Shown: positions 37,863 through 47,440 of the stretch, piece by piece
Numbering within the stretch: position 1 is the first letter of the stretch
Layout of the letters: each line of letters begins with the position of its first letter
NCBI RefSeq assembly: GCF_040546595.1
Contig: NZ_JBEPOB010000001.1
Coordinates: 3,225,001 to 3,289,000 of the forward strand
From: Bosea sp. OAE506
GTDB lineage: Bacteria; Pseudomonadota; Alphaproteobacteria; Rhizobiales; Beijerinckiaceae
DNA length: 64,000 bases
Direction of reading: 5' to 3'
Translations under genes and position numbers: made by a program
Notes under the pieces: model-generated
Database searches by the model: none
Seen by the model: only the letters and a program-made list of their open reading frames with translations
What the model was told of the DNA's origin: nothing

Positions 37863-39320
37863 TCAGGCGCGGCGCAGCTGCGCCTCGTCGGAGGCTGCGG
37901 CGAGCGCCTGGCCGAGCGCATGGCCGACGAGGACCAGCACGGGCCCGCCCTTCGGCAGCTCCGCGATCCGCTCGGGCAAGGTGGCGATGGTCGCGCGCAG
38001 ATGCTGCTCGTCCGGCCTCGTGGCCGACTGCACGGCGACGGCGGGGGTCGCAGGGTCGAGCCCTGCGGCGATGGCCCGGTCGCGGAATCCGGCCAGCGTG
38101 GCGCGCGCCATGTAGATCACGGTCGTGGCGGCAGGGTCCGCCATCGCCCGCCAGTCGAGATCATCCGGCAGTTCGCCGCTGCGGGAATGACCGGTGACGA
38201 ATTGCAGCCGGCGCGCATGGTCGCGATGGGTCAGCGACACGCCAAGCGTCGCCGCCGCACCCTGCGCGGCCGAGATGCCCGGCACGATCGTTACCGGCAG
38301 GCCCGCGGCCTGGCAGGCCTCGATCTCCTCGCCGGCGCGGCCGAAGATGCCGGGGTCGCCGCCCTTCAGCCGCACGACATGCTTGCCCTGGCTGGCAAGC
38401 GAGACGATCAGCGCGTTGATGTCGCTCTGCTTGACCGAGGGGCCATAGCCGGTCTTGCCGACCATCATCCGCTTGGCCTCGCGCCGCGCCAGTTCGAGCA
38501 CGCCTGGCGAGACGAGATCGTCGTAGAGGATGATGTCGGCGCTCTGCAGGGCGCGGATCGCCTTCAGCGTCAGGAGTTCCGGGTCGCCGGGGCCAGCGCC
38601 GACCAGCGAGACCCGGCCGCGACCCGGCGCCGCCTCGATGCGCTCCAGCGCCGCGAAGAGTTCCGTGCGGTCGGCATCCGCGGGAGGCCGGCCGGCTTCG
38701 CCCATCGCCCTGGCGGTGAACAGCTCCCAGAAGGCGCGGCGCATGGCGAAGGGCAGTTCGCGCGCCTGAACGGCGGGGCGCCAGTCCTTGGCCGCCTGGG
38801 CCCAGGCCTTCAGCGTCGCCGGCAACAGCGTCTCGATGCGGGTGCGGATCGCCTGGCCGAAAACCGGCGCGGCGCCGTCGGTCGAGATCGCCACGATCAG
38901 CGGCGAGCGGTTGACCAGCGTGCCGAAGGAGAAGTCGCAGAAATCGGGCTTGTCGACGATGTTGACGGGTGCACCGGCCTGGCGGGCTGCGGCGACGAAG
39001 GCCTCGATCTCGTCGGCGTCCTCGATATCGCCAATGGCGAGCGCCGCGCCCGCGAGGTCGTCCGCCTCCCAGCCGCGCGCATGAACGACGACCTTGCCCG
39101 CCGGGGGGGGCGCGGCGAGGGCGGCGAACAGCTCGGCACCTTCGCGCGCAAAGACCGCCACCTCGGCCCCGGCCGCCGCCAGCAGCTCGGCCTTCCAGAG
39201 GGCGCCTTCGCTGTCACCGACGAGCACGACCATGCGACCGGCCAGCTTGTGGAACAGCGGCAGGGTCGCGAGCGGTTCGATGCGGCGGCCTCCGGCAGCC
39301 TCGGGACGTCTCTGTCTCAT
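37863..39320 (-). CDS. cysG: Siroheme synthase (uroporphyrinogen-III methyltransferase/precorrin-2 oxidase)
   Basis: CysG makes siroheme for sulfite and nitrite reductase. The 485-residue protein has an N-terminal dehydrogenase/ferrochelatase half and a C-terminal SAM methyltransferase half with VSLVGAGPGDPELLTLKAIRALQSADIILYDDLVS, VRLKGGDPGIFGRAGEE and GISAAQGAAATLGVSLTHRD. The N-terminal nucleotide loop reads VGDSEGALWKAELLAAAGAEV, missing the usual GGG of VVGGGxVA, so NAD binding may differ. FSFGTLVNRSPLIVAISTDGAAPVF is conserved. No cys operon lies adjacent. Confidence 0.94.
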   Translation of the reverse strand: MRQRRPEAAGGRRIEPLATLPLFHKLAGRMVVLVGDSEGALWKAELLAAAGAEVAVFAREGAELFAALAAPPPAGKVVVHARGWEADDLAGAALAIGDIEDADEIEAFVAAARQAGAPVNIVDKPDFCDFSFGTLVNRSPLIVAISTDGAAPVFGQAIRTRIETLLPATLKAWAQAAKDWRPAVQARELPFAMRRAFWELFTARAMGEAGRPPADADRTELFAALERIEAAPGRGRVSLVGAGPGDPELLTLKAIRALQSADIILYDDLVSPGVLELARREAKRMMVGKTGYGPSVKQSDINALIVSLASQGKHVVRLKGGDPGIFGRAGEEIEACQAAGLPVTIVPGISAAQGAAATLGVSLTHRDHARRLQFVTGHSRSGELPDDLDWRAMADPAATTVIYMARATLAGFRDRAIAAGLDPATPAVAVQSATRPDEQHLRATIATLPERIAELPKGGPVLVLVGHALGQALAAASDEAQLRRA

Positions 39321-39427
39321 CGCATCCGTATCTGGCGCATCATCACCGTCCTGTCACGCCGTTCGTTGGTCGCGGAAGGACGCCACACCTCGAAGCAAGG
39401 ACCGAACCAGCACGCCACGGCGCGCGG

Positions 39428-40264
39428 TCAGCCTGCCGCCTTTTCGTCCCGCTTGACCTCCTGCCAGAGGGCCTCGAGTTCGGTGAGATCGGCCTGCGCG
39501 GCCGAGCGGCCCTGCGCTTCCAGTTTCTGCTCGATGCCTTTGAAACGGCGCTCGAATTTCACATTGGCAGCCTGCAGGCAGCCCTCCGGGTCGGCATCGA
39601 CATGGCGGGCGAGATTGGCGACGACGAAGAGCAGATCGCCGATCTCCTCCGCGATCGCGGCCTTGTCGCCCGACGCCAGCGCCTCGTCGATCTCGGCCGT
39701 CTCTTCGCGGATCTTGTCGAGCACGAGCCTCGCATCGTGCCAGTCGAAGCCGACTGTGGAGGCGCGCGCCTGCAGTTTCCAGGCCCGGGTGAGGGCAGGC
39801 AGACCCTGGGTGACGCCGGCGAGCAAACCCTTGTCCTCGGGCTTGTCCGGCAAACCCGCGGCCCGGCGGGCCTCGGCCTTATCAAGCTTCTCCTGTGCCT
39901 TGATGCGGTGCCAGAGCGCCTTGACCTGCTCGGGTGCAAGATCGCGCGCCTCGCCGAAGACATGTGGATGACGCCGGATCAGCTTGGCGGTGATCGCTTC
40001 GACGACGTCGGGAAAGGCGAAGGCACCTTCCTCTTCCGCCATGCGGGCATGGAACACGACCTGGAGCAGCAGATCGCCCAGCTCGTCCTTCAGGTCGAGC
40101 TTGTCGCCGCGGGCGATCGCATCGGCGACCTCATAGGCTTCCTCGACCGTGTAGGGCGCGATCGAGGCAAAGTCCTGCTCGAGATCCCAGGGGCAGCCGG
40201 TGCCCGGCGTGCGCAGGGCCGCCATGATCTCGATCAGGCGGGCGATGTAGGGAGAGGGCTGCAA
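39428..40264 (-). CDS. mazG: Nucleoside triphosphate pyrophosphohydrolase MazG
   Basis: MazG hydrolyses NTPs to NMP and pyrophosphate. The 278-residue protein has two MazG domains. The first carries TGCPWDLEQDFASIAPYTVEEAYEVADAI and KDELGDLLLQVVFHARMAEE; the second carries EEIGDLLFVVANLARHVDADPE. The ExxED-like metal motifs (EEAYE, DELGD, EEIGD) are in place. No ATG precedes the conserved start; the TTG at 40264 gives LQPSPYIARLIEIMAALRTP, matching the family, and is chosen over the ATG at 40225. The start is uncertain. It diverges from arfB. Confidence 0.9.
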   Translation of the reverse strand: MQPSPYIARLIEIMAALRTPGTGCPWDLEQDFASIAPYTVEEAYEVADAIARGDKLDLKDELGDLLLQVVFHARMAEEEGAFAFPDVVEAITAKLIRRHPHVFGEARDLAPEQVKALWHRIKAQEKLDKAEARRAAGLPDKPEDKGLLAGVTQGLPALTRAWKLQARASTVGFDWHDARLVLDKIREETAEIDEALASGDKAAIAEEIGDLLFVVANLARHVDADPEGCLQAANVKFERRFKGIEQKLEAQGRSAAQADLTELEALWQEVKRDEKAAG

Positions 40265-40303
40265 AGGCTGAAACTCGCGCTGAAATCCTCTAGGGTTCCT
40301 CCC

Positions 40304-40723
40304 ATGATTCAAGTCACCCCGTCCATTGCGATCGACGAGAGCGAGATCGAGGAAAGCTTCGTGCGCGCCTCCGGTCCCGGCGGGCAAAACGTCAACAAGG
40401 TGTCGAGCGCGGTGCAGCTGCGCTTCGACGCGCGTTGCTCGTCCTCTCTGCCCAACGACGTCGCCATCCGGCTGATGAAGCTCGCCGGCAGCCGGCTGAC
40501 GCAGGACGGCGTCATCGTCATCGTGGCGCAGGCCCAGCGCAGCCAGAAGCGCAACCGCGAGGAGGCGCTGGAGCGCCTGCTGGAGATGATCCGCGAGGCG
40601 GCCGTGCGCCCGCAGACGCGCCGGCCGACCAAGCCGACCAAGGCCTCCAAGGAGCGCAGGCTGGTCTCCAAGGACAAGCGCTCGGCGGTGAAGGCCGGGC
40701 GCTCCAGGCCCGGCACGGACTGA
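40304..40723 (+). CDS. arfB: Ribosome-rescue peptidyl-tRNA hydrolase ArfB
   Basis: ArfB (YaeJ) releases peptides from ribosomes stalled without a stop codon. The 139-residue protein has the catalytic GGQ loop in VRASGPGGQNVNKVSSAVQLRFD (residues 22-44) and the basic C-terminal tail PTKPTKASKERRLVSKDKRSAVKAGRSR that reaches the empty mRNA channel. Length matches E. coli (140). It overlaps recX by one base (TGATG), so the pair is translationally coupled. Confidence 0.95.
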   Translation: MIQVTPSIAIDESEIEESFVRASGPGGQNVNKVSSAVQLRFDARCSSSLPNDVAIRLMKLAGSRLTQDGVIVIVAQAQRSQKRNREEALERLLEMIREAAVRPQTRRPTKPTKASKERRLVSKDKRSAVKAGRSRPGTD

Positions 40724-41289
40724 TGGGCTTCGGAGGAGGGCGCTCCGACGGGGGGCGGCCTGAACGACGCGCGCCACGCAAGATCACGCCCGATTATCTC
40801 CAGCGCGCGGCGATGCACTACCTGGAGCGATATGCGGCGCCGGCCGCACAGCTGCGGCGCGTGCTGGCGCGCAAGGTCGCCGTGAGCTGCAGGCATCACG
40901 AGCAAGATCCCACGGCCTTCGAGGCGATGCTGGACGAGGTGGTGGCGCGCTGCGTGTCCGCCGGTCTGGTCGACGACGAGCGCTTCGCCCAGGCGCGCGC
41001 GGCGACGCTGAAGCGCAAGGGGCGCTCGGTACGAGCCGTGGCGGCGAGCCTGTCGGCGAAGGGCGTCGACCGTGAGCTGGCGCAGGCGGCGAGCGCTGCC
41101 AGCGAGGAGGACGAGCTGGCAGCCGCGCGCAAAGCGGCCAGGCGCAAGCGGCTCGGGCCCTGGAGCCGCGGCGACCGCGCGGCAAGCCGCCAGAAGGACC
41201 TGGCGGCGCTGGCGCGCGCGGGCTTTCCGATGACGATCGCCCGCGCCGTGATCGACGGCGCGGGCGATGAGGATATGTCCGAAGCCTGA
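40723..41289 (+). CDS. recX: Regulatory protein RecX
   Basis: RecX modulates RecA filaments. The 188-residue protein has the three-helix repeat pattern: DYLQRAAMHYLERYAAPAAQLRRVLARKV, LVDDERFAQARAATLKRKGRSVRAVAASLSAKGV and ALARAGFPMTIARAVIDG. The ATG at 40723 shares its A with the arfB stop. recX normally follows recA but here is downstream of arfB, as in several alphaproteobacteria. The N-terminal 20 residues are rich in Gly and Arg. Confidence 0.9.
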   Translation: MGFGGGRSDGGRPERRAPRKITPDYLQRAAMHYLERYAAPAAQLRRVLARKVAVSCRHHEQDPTAFEAMLDEVVARCVSAGLVDDERFAQARAATLKRKGRSVRAVAASLSAKGVDRELAQAASAASEEDELAAARKAARRKRLGPWSRGDRAASRQKDLAALARAGFPMTIARAVIDGAGDEDMSEA

Positions 41290-41309
41290 GGGCAGGGTAC
41301 CCGCAAACG

Positions 41310-42287
41310 TCACTCCAGCTTGACCTGAGCCTCCGTCACGACCTTGCCCCAGCGCGCGATCTCGGCGGTCAGGAACTTGCCGAACTCGTCGCCCGCGAGC
41401 GTGGGGATCGGCGAACCGTTTTTCTTCCAGGCATCGGCGATGGCGGGAGCAGCGAGCGCCTTGGCGATCTCCGCGCGCATGCGGGTGACGATCTCGGGCG
41501 GCGTGCCCTTGGGCGCCCAGAGTGCATACCAGGTCGCGACCTCGTAGCCTTCCAGACCGGCTTCCTTGGCCGTCGGGACGTCCGGGATGGCGTCCGACCG
41601 GGTCGCTGCGGCGACGGCGAGGCCGCGCAGGCGCCCGCTCTGGATCTGCGGCGCCGACGAGCCGAGGCCGTCGAACAGCACATCGACCTGCCCGGCGACG
41701 ATGTCCTGCAGCGCCGGGCCGGCGCCGCGATAGGGCACATGGGTGAGGTTCGTCTTGGTCTGGAGCTTGAACAGCTCGCCGGCGAGATGATGCGTCGTGC
41801 CATTGCCGGCCGAGGCGTAGTTCAGCTTGTCGGGGTTCGCCTTGGCGAAGGCGATCAGCTCGGCCACCGTCTTGGCCTGCACTTTGGGATGCACAACGAT
41901 GACCTGCGGCGGCTGGGCGATCACCGCGATCGGGATGAAGTCGGTCTGGATGTTGTAGTCGAGCTTCGGATAGAGCGCGGGCGCGATGGCATGATGGGCC
42001 GCGCCGACGAAGAAGCCGTAGCCGTCCGGCGCCATCTTCGAAGCCGCCGAGGCGCCGACCGTGCCACCGGCACCGCCGCGATTCTCGATGATGATGCGCT
42101 GGCCGAGCTGCTGGTCGAGCTGGGCGGCGAGGGGCCTGGCGAAGGCGTCGGTGCCGCCACCCGCCGGGAACGGCACGATGAAGGTGATCGGCCGCTGCGG
42201 CCAGGCCTGGGCCTGGGCGGTTGCAGCGGCGATGAGGCAGAGCCCGGCCGCGGCGGTGAGCGTGACGAAAGCACGTGATGGGATCAT
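41310..42287 (-). CDS. Bug-family tripartite tricarboxylate transporter binding protein
   Basis: Bug proteins are periplasmic receptors for carboxylates and amides. The 325-residue protein has a signal peptide ending near ATAQAQA, then WPQRPITFIVPFPAGGGTDAFARPLAAQL and IIIENRGGAGGTVGASAASKMAPDGYGFFVGAAHH, the two ligand-loop regions typical of the family. GGAGG sits upstream of the ATG at 42287. No TctA/TctB membrane genes are nearby, so it is an orphan receptor. Ligand unknown. Confidence 0.92.
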   Translation of the reverse strand: MIPSRAFVTLTAAAGLCLIAAATAQAQAWPQRPITFIVPFPAGGGTDAFARPLAAQLDQQLGQRIIIENRGGAGGTVGASAASKMAPDGYGFFVGAAHHAIAPALYPKLDYNIQTDFIPIAVIAQPPQVIVVHPKVQAKTVAELIAFAKANPDKLNYASAGNGTTHHLAGELFKLQTKTNLTHVPYRGAGPALQDIVAGQVDVLFDGLGSSAPQIQSGRLRGLAVAAATRSDAIPDVPTAKEAGLEGYEVATWYALWAPKGTPPEIVTRMRAEIAKALAAPAIADAWKKNGSPIPTLAGDEFGKFLTAEIARWGKVVTEAQVKLE

Positions 42288-42496
42288 GTAGACGGAAACC
42301 TCCCTGGAGATATGAAAACGGCTCTTGGTGGCCGCTGCACGCCCGCGCATGCGGGCGGACGATTGGATCGTTCCCGATAAGGCCATCGGGCGCGGGCGCT
42401 GACAAGCCCGTCGATGGCCGGGCTATCGGCCTGCGCCGCGACGCTGCTATGTGGGATGGCGGGCAGGCGCGCAGGCCGTCCGGACCGGAGCCTCGC

Positions 42497-42988
42497 ATGA
42501 GCCGCCTCGACAGCTTCATCCGCCGCCTCGAGGCGCAGCGCCGCATGCTGGACTGGGCGGCGGCTGCCATCGCCGGGCGGGAGGGGCTCGTCCTGGAACT
42601 CGGCCTCGGCAATGGCCGGACCTACGACCATCTGCGCGAGCGGCTGCCGGAGCGCGAGATCCATGTCTTCGAGCGCGACGTCCATCCAAACCCAGCCTCG
42701 ATGCCGCCGGCCGACAGGCTCGTCGCGGGCGACATGGCGCAGACGCTGCCGGCCTTCGCCACGCGCCATGGCCGCTGCGCCGCGCTGATCCATGTCGATG
42801 TGACGACGGGCGTGCCCGAGCGGGACCGCGTGCTGTTCGCCTGGCTGCCGGCGCATGTCGTCGAGCTGGCGGCGCCCGGTGCTCTGGTCGTCAGCGGCTG
42901 GCCGATCGAGCATCCGCTGCTGGATGCGCTGGCGTTGCCCGAGGGCGTTCCGGAAGGGCGCTACTTCGCCTATCGACGGTGCGAGTAG
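42497..42988 (+). CDS. Small class I SAM-dependent methyltransferase
   Basis: The 163-residue protein resembles the Methyltransf_17-type family: MSRLDSFIRRLEAQRRMLDWAA, then the SAM motif LVLELGLGNGRTYDHLRERLP, IHVFERDVHPNP and ALIHVDVTTG. The GxGxGxT glycine loop is present. The ATG at 42497 starts at the conserved N-terminus; earlier ATGs would overlap the leader of the divergent Bug gene. The substrate is unknown. Confidence 0.82.
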   Translation: MSRLDSFIRRLEAQRRMLDWAAAAIAGREGLVLELGLGNGRTYDHLRERLPEREIHVFERDVHPNPASMPPADRLVAGDMAQTLPAFATRHGRCAALIHVDVTTGVPERDRVLFAWLPAHVVELAAPGALVVSGWPIEHPLLDALALPEGVPEGRYFAYRRCE

Positions 42989-43114
42989 ACCAGCGGTCGT
43001 CGGAAGAGGGAGCGGTCCGGGGACGCACTCGCTAGCTTCCATTTCCGATTCGCATAAGGCATATTATGGAACTAAAACCGATGCCGGAGTGGGCTCAGTT
43101 CGTCGAAGCGTGCG

Positions 43115-43912
43115 CTAGACGCTGATCCTCATGCCATCGAAAGCCACATCAATGCCGGGCTCCAACCTGTTGCGAAGACGGTTGTAATCGAGATCGGCAT
43201 GGAGATTGGTCAGGACGGTGCGTCGCGGCTTCAGCTCCGCAATCGTCGTCAGCGCATCGCTGAGGCTGAAATGGCTCGGATGCGGTGTCTCGCGAAGGCA
43301 ATCCAGGATCAGCAGATCGAGCCCGGCCAGCGCCGCCTTGGCCGTCGGTGGCAGCAGGCTGACATCGGGCACATAGCCGAGACCGTCAAAGCGGAAGCCC
43401 AGCGCCTCGTAGTTCGGCCCGTGTTCGACGGCCATGGGCAGCGCCTCGATGGCGCCGCCGGCGCCGACGACCGCCAGCGTGGTGCCGGCCCGAAGCGTTT
43501 GCAGGTCCAGGATCGCCGGATAGGCGCTGCCGGGCGGCGTCTCGAACAGATAGCCGAAGCGGCGCGTCAGCGAGGTCTGCGTCCGGGCATCGGCATGGAC
43601 GGTGATGCGCTTGCGGTTGTGCAGGACGAGTGCGCGCAGGTCGTCGATGCCGTGGGTGTGGTCGGCATGGTCGTGGCTGAACAGCACAGCGTCGAGATGG
43701 GCGACGCCGGCGTCCAGCAACTGCTCGCGCAGATCCGGCGAGGTGTCGACGAGCAGCCGGGTCGTTCCAGTCGGGCCGTCGCGTTCGACCAGGATCGAAC
43801 AGCGGCGCCGGCGGTTCTTCGGCTCTGTCGGGTCGCAGTCGCCCCAGCCGAGAGCCGGACGCGGCACGCCACCGGATGAGCCGCAGCCGAGGATCGTGAC
43901 TGTCTGGCTCAT
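43115..43912 (-). CDS. MBL-fold metallohydrolase (PhnP/RNase Z-like)
   Basis: The 265-residue protein starts with ILGCGSSGGVPRPALGWGDCDPTEPKNRRRRCSILVE, a pattern of PhnP-like phosphodiesterases. The metal site is in FSHDHADHTHGIDDLR (HxHxDH). Further histidines occur in EHGPNYEALG and the TNLHADLDY end. Its usual substrates are cyclic or nucleotide phosphodiesters, but none is known here. It lies 10 bases after tatD on the same strand and ends the operon. Confidence 0.88.
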   Translation of the reverse strand: MSQTVTILGCGSSGGVPRPALGWGDCDPTEPKNRRRRCSILVERDGPTGTTRLLVDTSPDLREQLLDAGVAHLDAVLFSHDHADHTHGIDDLRALVLHNRKRITVHADARTQTSLTRRFGYLFETPPGSAYPAILDLQTLRAGTTLAVVGAGGAIEALPMAVEHGPNYEALGFRFDGLGYVPDVSLLPPTAKAALAGLDLLILDCLRETPHPSHFSLSDALTTIAELKPRRTVLTNLHADLDYNRLRNRLEPGIDVAFDGMRISV

Positions 43913-43922
43913 CGCGGCGTCC

Positions 43923-44723
43923 TCAGGCGACCTGCGCGAGCGGCGCTGCGTGGTCCATCTTCCAATAGCAGCGTCGGGCATTGGCCGTTGTCAGGGCCGC
44001 GACCTCGGCTAACGAGAGCCCGAGCGTATCGCCGAGAACCTTTGCTGTCTCAACGACATAAGCCGGCTCGTTCCGCTTGCCCCTGAACGGGACGGGGGCG
44101 AGATAGGGCGCGTCGGTCTCGACGAGCAGGCGCTCGCGCGGGACCAGCCGGGCGATGCGGCGCAGCTCCTCGGAGGTCTTGAAGGTCAGGATGCCCGAGA
44201 AGGAGACATAGAGGCCGAGCTCGACCCCGGTCATCGCCAGCGCTTCGCCGGCGGTGAAGCAGTGCAGGATCGCGGGGAAGGCGCCCTTCCCCATCTCCTC
44301 GCGCAGGATCGCGATCATGTCGTCATCGGCCTGGCGGGCATGGATGACGAGCGGCAGCTGGGTGATGCGGGCGGCGGCGATGTGGACGCGCAACCCCTGG
44401 GCCTGTGCCTCGCGCGGGCTCTTGTTGTAGTGATAGTCGAGCCCCGCTTCGCCGATGGCGACGCAGCGCGGATGGGCCGAGAGCGCCACGAGCTGCTCGG
44501 CCGTGACGTCCAATTCCTCATGCGCACCATGGGGATGCGTGCCGACGCTGCACCAGACGGAGGCAAAGCGCTCGGCGATCGCCGCATAGGCGGGAAACCG
44601 CACCACCCGCGTCGAGATCGTCACCATGCGGCCGACGCCGGCCGCTTCGGCGCGGGCGACGTAGGCGTCGAGTTCCTCGGCGAAATCCGGGAAGTCGAGA
44701 TGGCAGTGCGTGTCGATCAGCAT
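43923..44723 (-). CDS. tatD: TatD family deoxyribonuclease/hydrolase
   Basis: TatD hydrolases are metal-dependent TIM-barrel nucleases. The 266-residue protein shows [14 protein letters not shown] (HxH), AIGEAGLDYHYN (Glu and Tyr), LVIHARQADDDM, AILHCFTAGEALA and LLVETDAPYLAPVPFRGKRNEP, the complete metal-binding set. The start ATG shares its A with the metG stop (TGATG). In alphaproteobacteria tatD usually follows metG, as here. Confidence 0.95.
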   Translation of the reverse strand: MLIDTHCHLDFPDFAEELDAYVARAEAAGVGRMVTISTRVVRFPAYAAIAERFASVWCSVGTHPHGAHEELDVTAEQLVALSAHPRCVAIGEAGLDYHYNKSPREAQAQGLRVHIAAARITQLPLVIHARQADDDMIAILREEMGKGAFPAILHCFTAGEALAMTGVELGLYVSFSGILTFKTSEELRRIARLVPRERLLVETDAPYLAPVPFRGKRNEPAYVVETAKVLGDTLGLSLAEVAALTTANARRCYWKMDHAAPLAQVA

Positions 44724-46282
44724 CAGGCAGCCTCGCCGCCTTCGGGCTCGACATAACGCGGAAAGATGCCGCTCGGTGCCGGCAGGGCCGTGCCGGAGGC
44801 CAGGCGGCCGCCCTCGCCCAGCGCCGCGAAATCGCGCTTCCCGGCCGGGACGCCCAGCAGGTCGAGCAGCTTGGCCATCGACGACGGCATCACTGGCTGG
44901 ACCAGGATCGCGACCTGCCGGATCACCTCGGCGGTGACATAGAGCACCGTGTCACGCCGCTCGGGTTCGGTCTTGGACAGGCGCCAGGGTTCGTTGGAGG
45001 CGAAATAGCGGTTGGCCTCCGCCACCACCGCCCAGATCTCCGACAGCACGACATGCAGCGCAAAGTCCGTCATCGCCTCGCGCGCCTTGGTCAGCGCGCC
45101 GTCGGCCAGCGCCAGCATGGCCTGGTCGGCCTCCGTCAGCGCGCCGCAGGACGGCACCCTGCCCTCGCAGTTCTTGGCGATCATCGACAGCGAGCGCTGC
45201 GCCAGATTGCCGAGGTCATTGGCGAGATCGGCATTGATCCGCCCGACGATGGCGTCATGGCTGTAGTTGCCGTCCTGGCCGAAGGAGACCTCGCGCAGGA
45301 AGAAATAGCGCAGCTGATCGACGCCATAGGCATCCGCGAGCCCAAAGGGGTCGACGACATTGCCGAGCGACTTCGACATCTTCTCGCCCTTGGAGAGCAG
45401 GAAGCCATGGCCGAAGACGCGCTTGGGCAAGGGCAGCCCGGCCGACATCAGAAAGGCGGGCCAATAGACCGTGTGGAAGCGGACGATGTCCTTGCCGATG
45501 ATGTGGACATCGGCCGGCCAGTAATGTGCGCGCGGGTTCTGCGGATCGGGAAAGCCCGTGCCGGTGACGTAGTTGTTGAGCGCATCGACCCAGACATACA
45601 TCACATGCTTCGGGTCGCCCGGGACCGGCAGCCCCCAGTCGAAGGTCGTGCGGCTGATCGAGAGATCCTCGAGCCCGGCCTTGACGAAGGACACGATCTC
45701 GTTGCGGCGGGTGGGCGGCGAGACGAAGTCCGGCACCTCCTCGTAGAGCTTCAGCAGACGCTCCTGATAGGCCTTGAGCCGGAAGAAATAGCTCTCCTCC
45801 TCGACCCATTCGACCGGCGTCCCCTGCCCGCCCAGCCGCGTGCCGTCAGCGAGGAGCGTCGTCTCCTCCTCGGCATAGAAGGCCTCGTCGCGGATCGAGT
45901 ACCAGCCGGCATATTTCGACAGGTAGATGTCGCCATTGGCCTCCATCCGGCGCCACAGCTCCTGCGTCGAGGGCAGGTGATCGGCGTCGGTGGTGCGGAT
46001 GAAACGGTCGAAGGAACAGCCCAGCCGCTCTTCCATCTGCTGGAAACGGCCGGCGATGCCGTCGACGAAGTCCTTCGGCGACTGGCCGTTCTGGGAGGCG
46101 GTGCGCTGGACCTTCTGGCCGTGCTCGTCGGTGCCGGTCATGGCGAAGACGTCGTAGCCGTCGAGGCGCTTGAAGCGCGCGATCGCGTCGGACGCCACCA
46201 TCTCATAGGCGTGGCCGATATGCGGCGGCCCGTTGGTGTAGTGGATCGCGGTCGTCAGGTAGAATTTCGGGGCGGTCGCCAT
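44723..46282 (-). CDS. metG: Methionyl-tRNA synthetase
   Basis: MetG attaches methionine to its tRNAs. The 519-residue protein has the HIGH motif in [18 protein letters not shown], the connective region, [19 protein letters not shown], the KMSKS motif in [10 protein letters not shown], and the anticodon domain with [12 protein letters not shown]. It lacks the C-terminal tRNA-binding domain and the four-cysteine knuckle, matching the short alphaproteobacterial type. ATG at 46282 is preferred over a GTG at 46306, which overlaps holB. Confidence 0.96.
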   Translation of the reverse strand: MATAPKFYLTTAIHYTNGPPHIGHAYEMVASDAIARFKRLDGYDVFAMTGTDEHGQKVQRTASQNGQSPKDFVDGIAGRFQQMEERLGCSFDRFIRTTDADHLPSTQELWRRMEANGDIYLSKYAGWYSIRDEAFYAEEETTLLADGTRLGGQGTPVEWVEEESYFFRLKAYQERLLKLYEEVPDFVSPPTRRNEIVSFVKAGLEDLSISRTTFDWGLPVPGDPKHVMYVWVDALNNYVTGTGFPDPQNPRAHYWPADVHIIGKDIVRFHTVYWPAFLMSAGLPLPKRVFGHGFLLSKGEKMSKSLGNVVDPFGLADAYGVDQLRYFFLREVSFGQDGNYSHDAIVGRINADLANDLGNLAQRSLSMIAKNCEGRVPSCGALTEADQAMLALADGALTKAREAMTDFALHVVLSEIWAVVAEANRYFASNEPWRLSKTEPERRDTVLYVTAEVIRQVAILVQPVMPSSMAKLLDLLGVPAGKRDFAALGEGGRLASGTALPAPSGIFPRYVEPEGGEAA

Positions 46283-46302
46283 CGTCGATCCGGAGGTTCG
46301 CT

Positions 46303-47373
46303 TCACGCTGCGCGCGAGCGGGCAACCGCATCCGACAGATCATGAAACAGGGTCATCACCAGCGGGCGGCGGTCGAGATTGTAGGTTTCGACGTCGCGGG
46401 CCGCTGCCCCCAGCTTGTCCCATACCTCTGCCAGCGGTGCAAGACGCGCCGGTTGCGCTGCAGCATGCGCGTGGAGATGGTCCGAGAGCCAACTCTGCAC
46501 GGTCTCGACCATTACGGCGAAGTCGCCCTCGCCGGCCTTGCCTGCGACGTCCTCGGCCAGCGCCATCAACGCCGGCAGGTCGAGCCGCGGCAGCGCGTCG
46601 AGCCGCGCCCGCACCGCCTCGACCAGCGCCAGCGTCTCGGGGTCGACATAGGTCAGGGCGCGTCGCACCGAGCCGTCCGCGAGATGGGCGGCGCGACGGA
46701 CGGCAGACGGGTCGAAGGGCCCGCCCATCCGCTCCAGCGCCGTCTCGCCGGCCTGCGCCACCTGCGCCTCCTCCAGCGCGGCGAAGGTCATCAGCCGGCA
46801 GCGCGAGCGGATCGTCGGCAGCATCCGTCCTGGCGCATGGGCGACGATCAGGAACAACGCGCGCGGCGGTGGCTCCTCGAGCAGCTTCAGAAGGGCGTTG
46901 GCGGCCGAGCGGTCCATCTCCTCGGCCGAGTCGACGATGCAGACGCGCCAGCCGCCCTCGGCCGCGCTGGCGCCGAAACGGTCGAGCACGCGGCGGACGG
47001 CGTCGACGGGAATGTTGCTGGTGTAGCTCTTGCCGTCCGGCTTCGGGATGCGGCGCAGCAGATGCAGGTCGGGATGGGACTGCGCCATGATCCGGCGCGT
47101 GGCCGGGTCGTTCTCGGGCATGGCGAGCGAGGTCGCGCCGGCGGCGCGGCCGGCCGGGTCACCCGCGGCCAGGACGAAGCGGGCGGCGCGATAGGCGAAG
47201 CTCGCCTTGCCGATGCCCTCCGGCCCGCCGAGCAGCCAGCCGTGATGCATGCGCCCCGAGGCCAGCGCCGCGAGGAAGGCCCGCTCCTGCGCCTCGTGAC
47301 CGATCAGCGCCAGCGTCTCGCGCGGATGCGGGGCGCTGGGGAGCCGGTCCGGTTCGTCGGTGGTGGGCAGCAT
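46303..47373 (-). CDS. holB: DNA polymerase III subunit delta'
   Basis: HolB is a clamp-loader subunit. The 356-residue protein has the AAA+ start [44 protein letters not shown], the delta'-type P-loop ([10 protein letters not shown]), [23 protein letters not shown] and RSRCRLMTF, where the SRC motif is the arginine-finger-type element. No zinc-module cysteines are visible. The ATG at 47373 has GAGG about ten bases upstream. It is 67 bases after tmk, the usual tmk-holB order. Confidence 0.95.
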   Translation of the reverse strand: MLPTTDEPDRLPSAPHPRETLALIGHEAQERAFLAALASGRMHHGWLLGGPEGIGKASFAYRAARFVLAAGDPAGRAAGATSLAMPENDPATRRIMAQSHPDLHLLRRIPKPDGKSYTSNIPVDAVRRVLDRFGASAAEGGWRVCIVDSAEEMDRSAANALLKLLEEPPPRALFLIVAHAPGRMLPTIRSRCRLMTFAALEEAQVAQAGETALERMGGPFDPSAVRRAAHLADGSVRRALTYVDPETLALVEAVRARLDALPRLDLPALMALAEDVAGKAGEGDFAVMVETVQSWLSDHLHAHAAAQPARLAPLAEVWDKLGAAARDVETYNLDRRPLVMTLFHDLSDAVARSRAA

Positions 47374-47440
47374 GGTCGGTCCTCGGTCGCAGGCGCCCTG
47401 CCTTGTGGTCCGCCGCGCGCGGCAGGGCAAGCGGGTCCGC

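Noticed and set aside
43040..43080. AT-rich patch with CATAA...TTATG inverted repeat resembling a regulator operator
   Set aside because: It lies between two convergent gene ends with no gene starting nearby; the repeat is only 5 bp and may be chance.
46283..46306. GTG start for metG that overlaps the holB stop
   Set aside because: It would add eight residues with no ribosome site; the ATG at 46282 begins next to the conserved catalytic fold.
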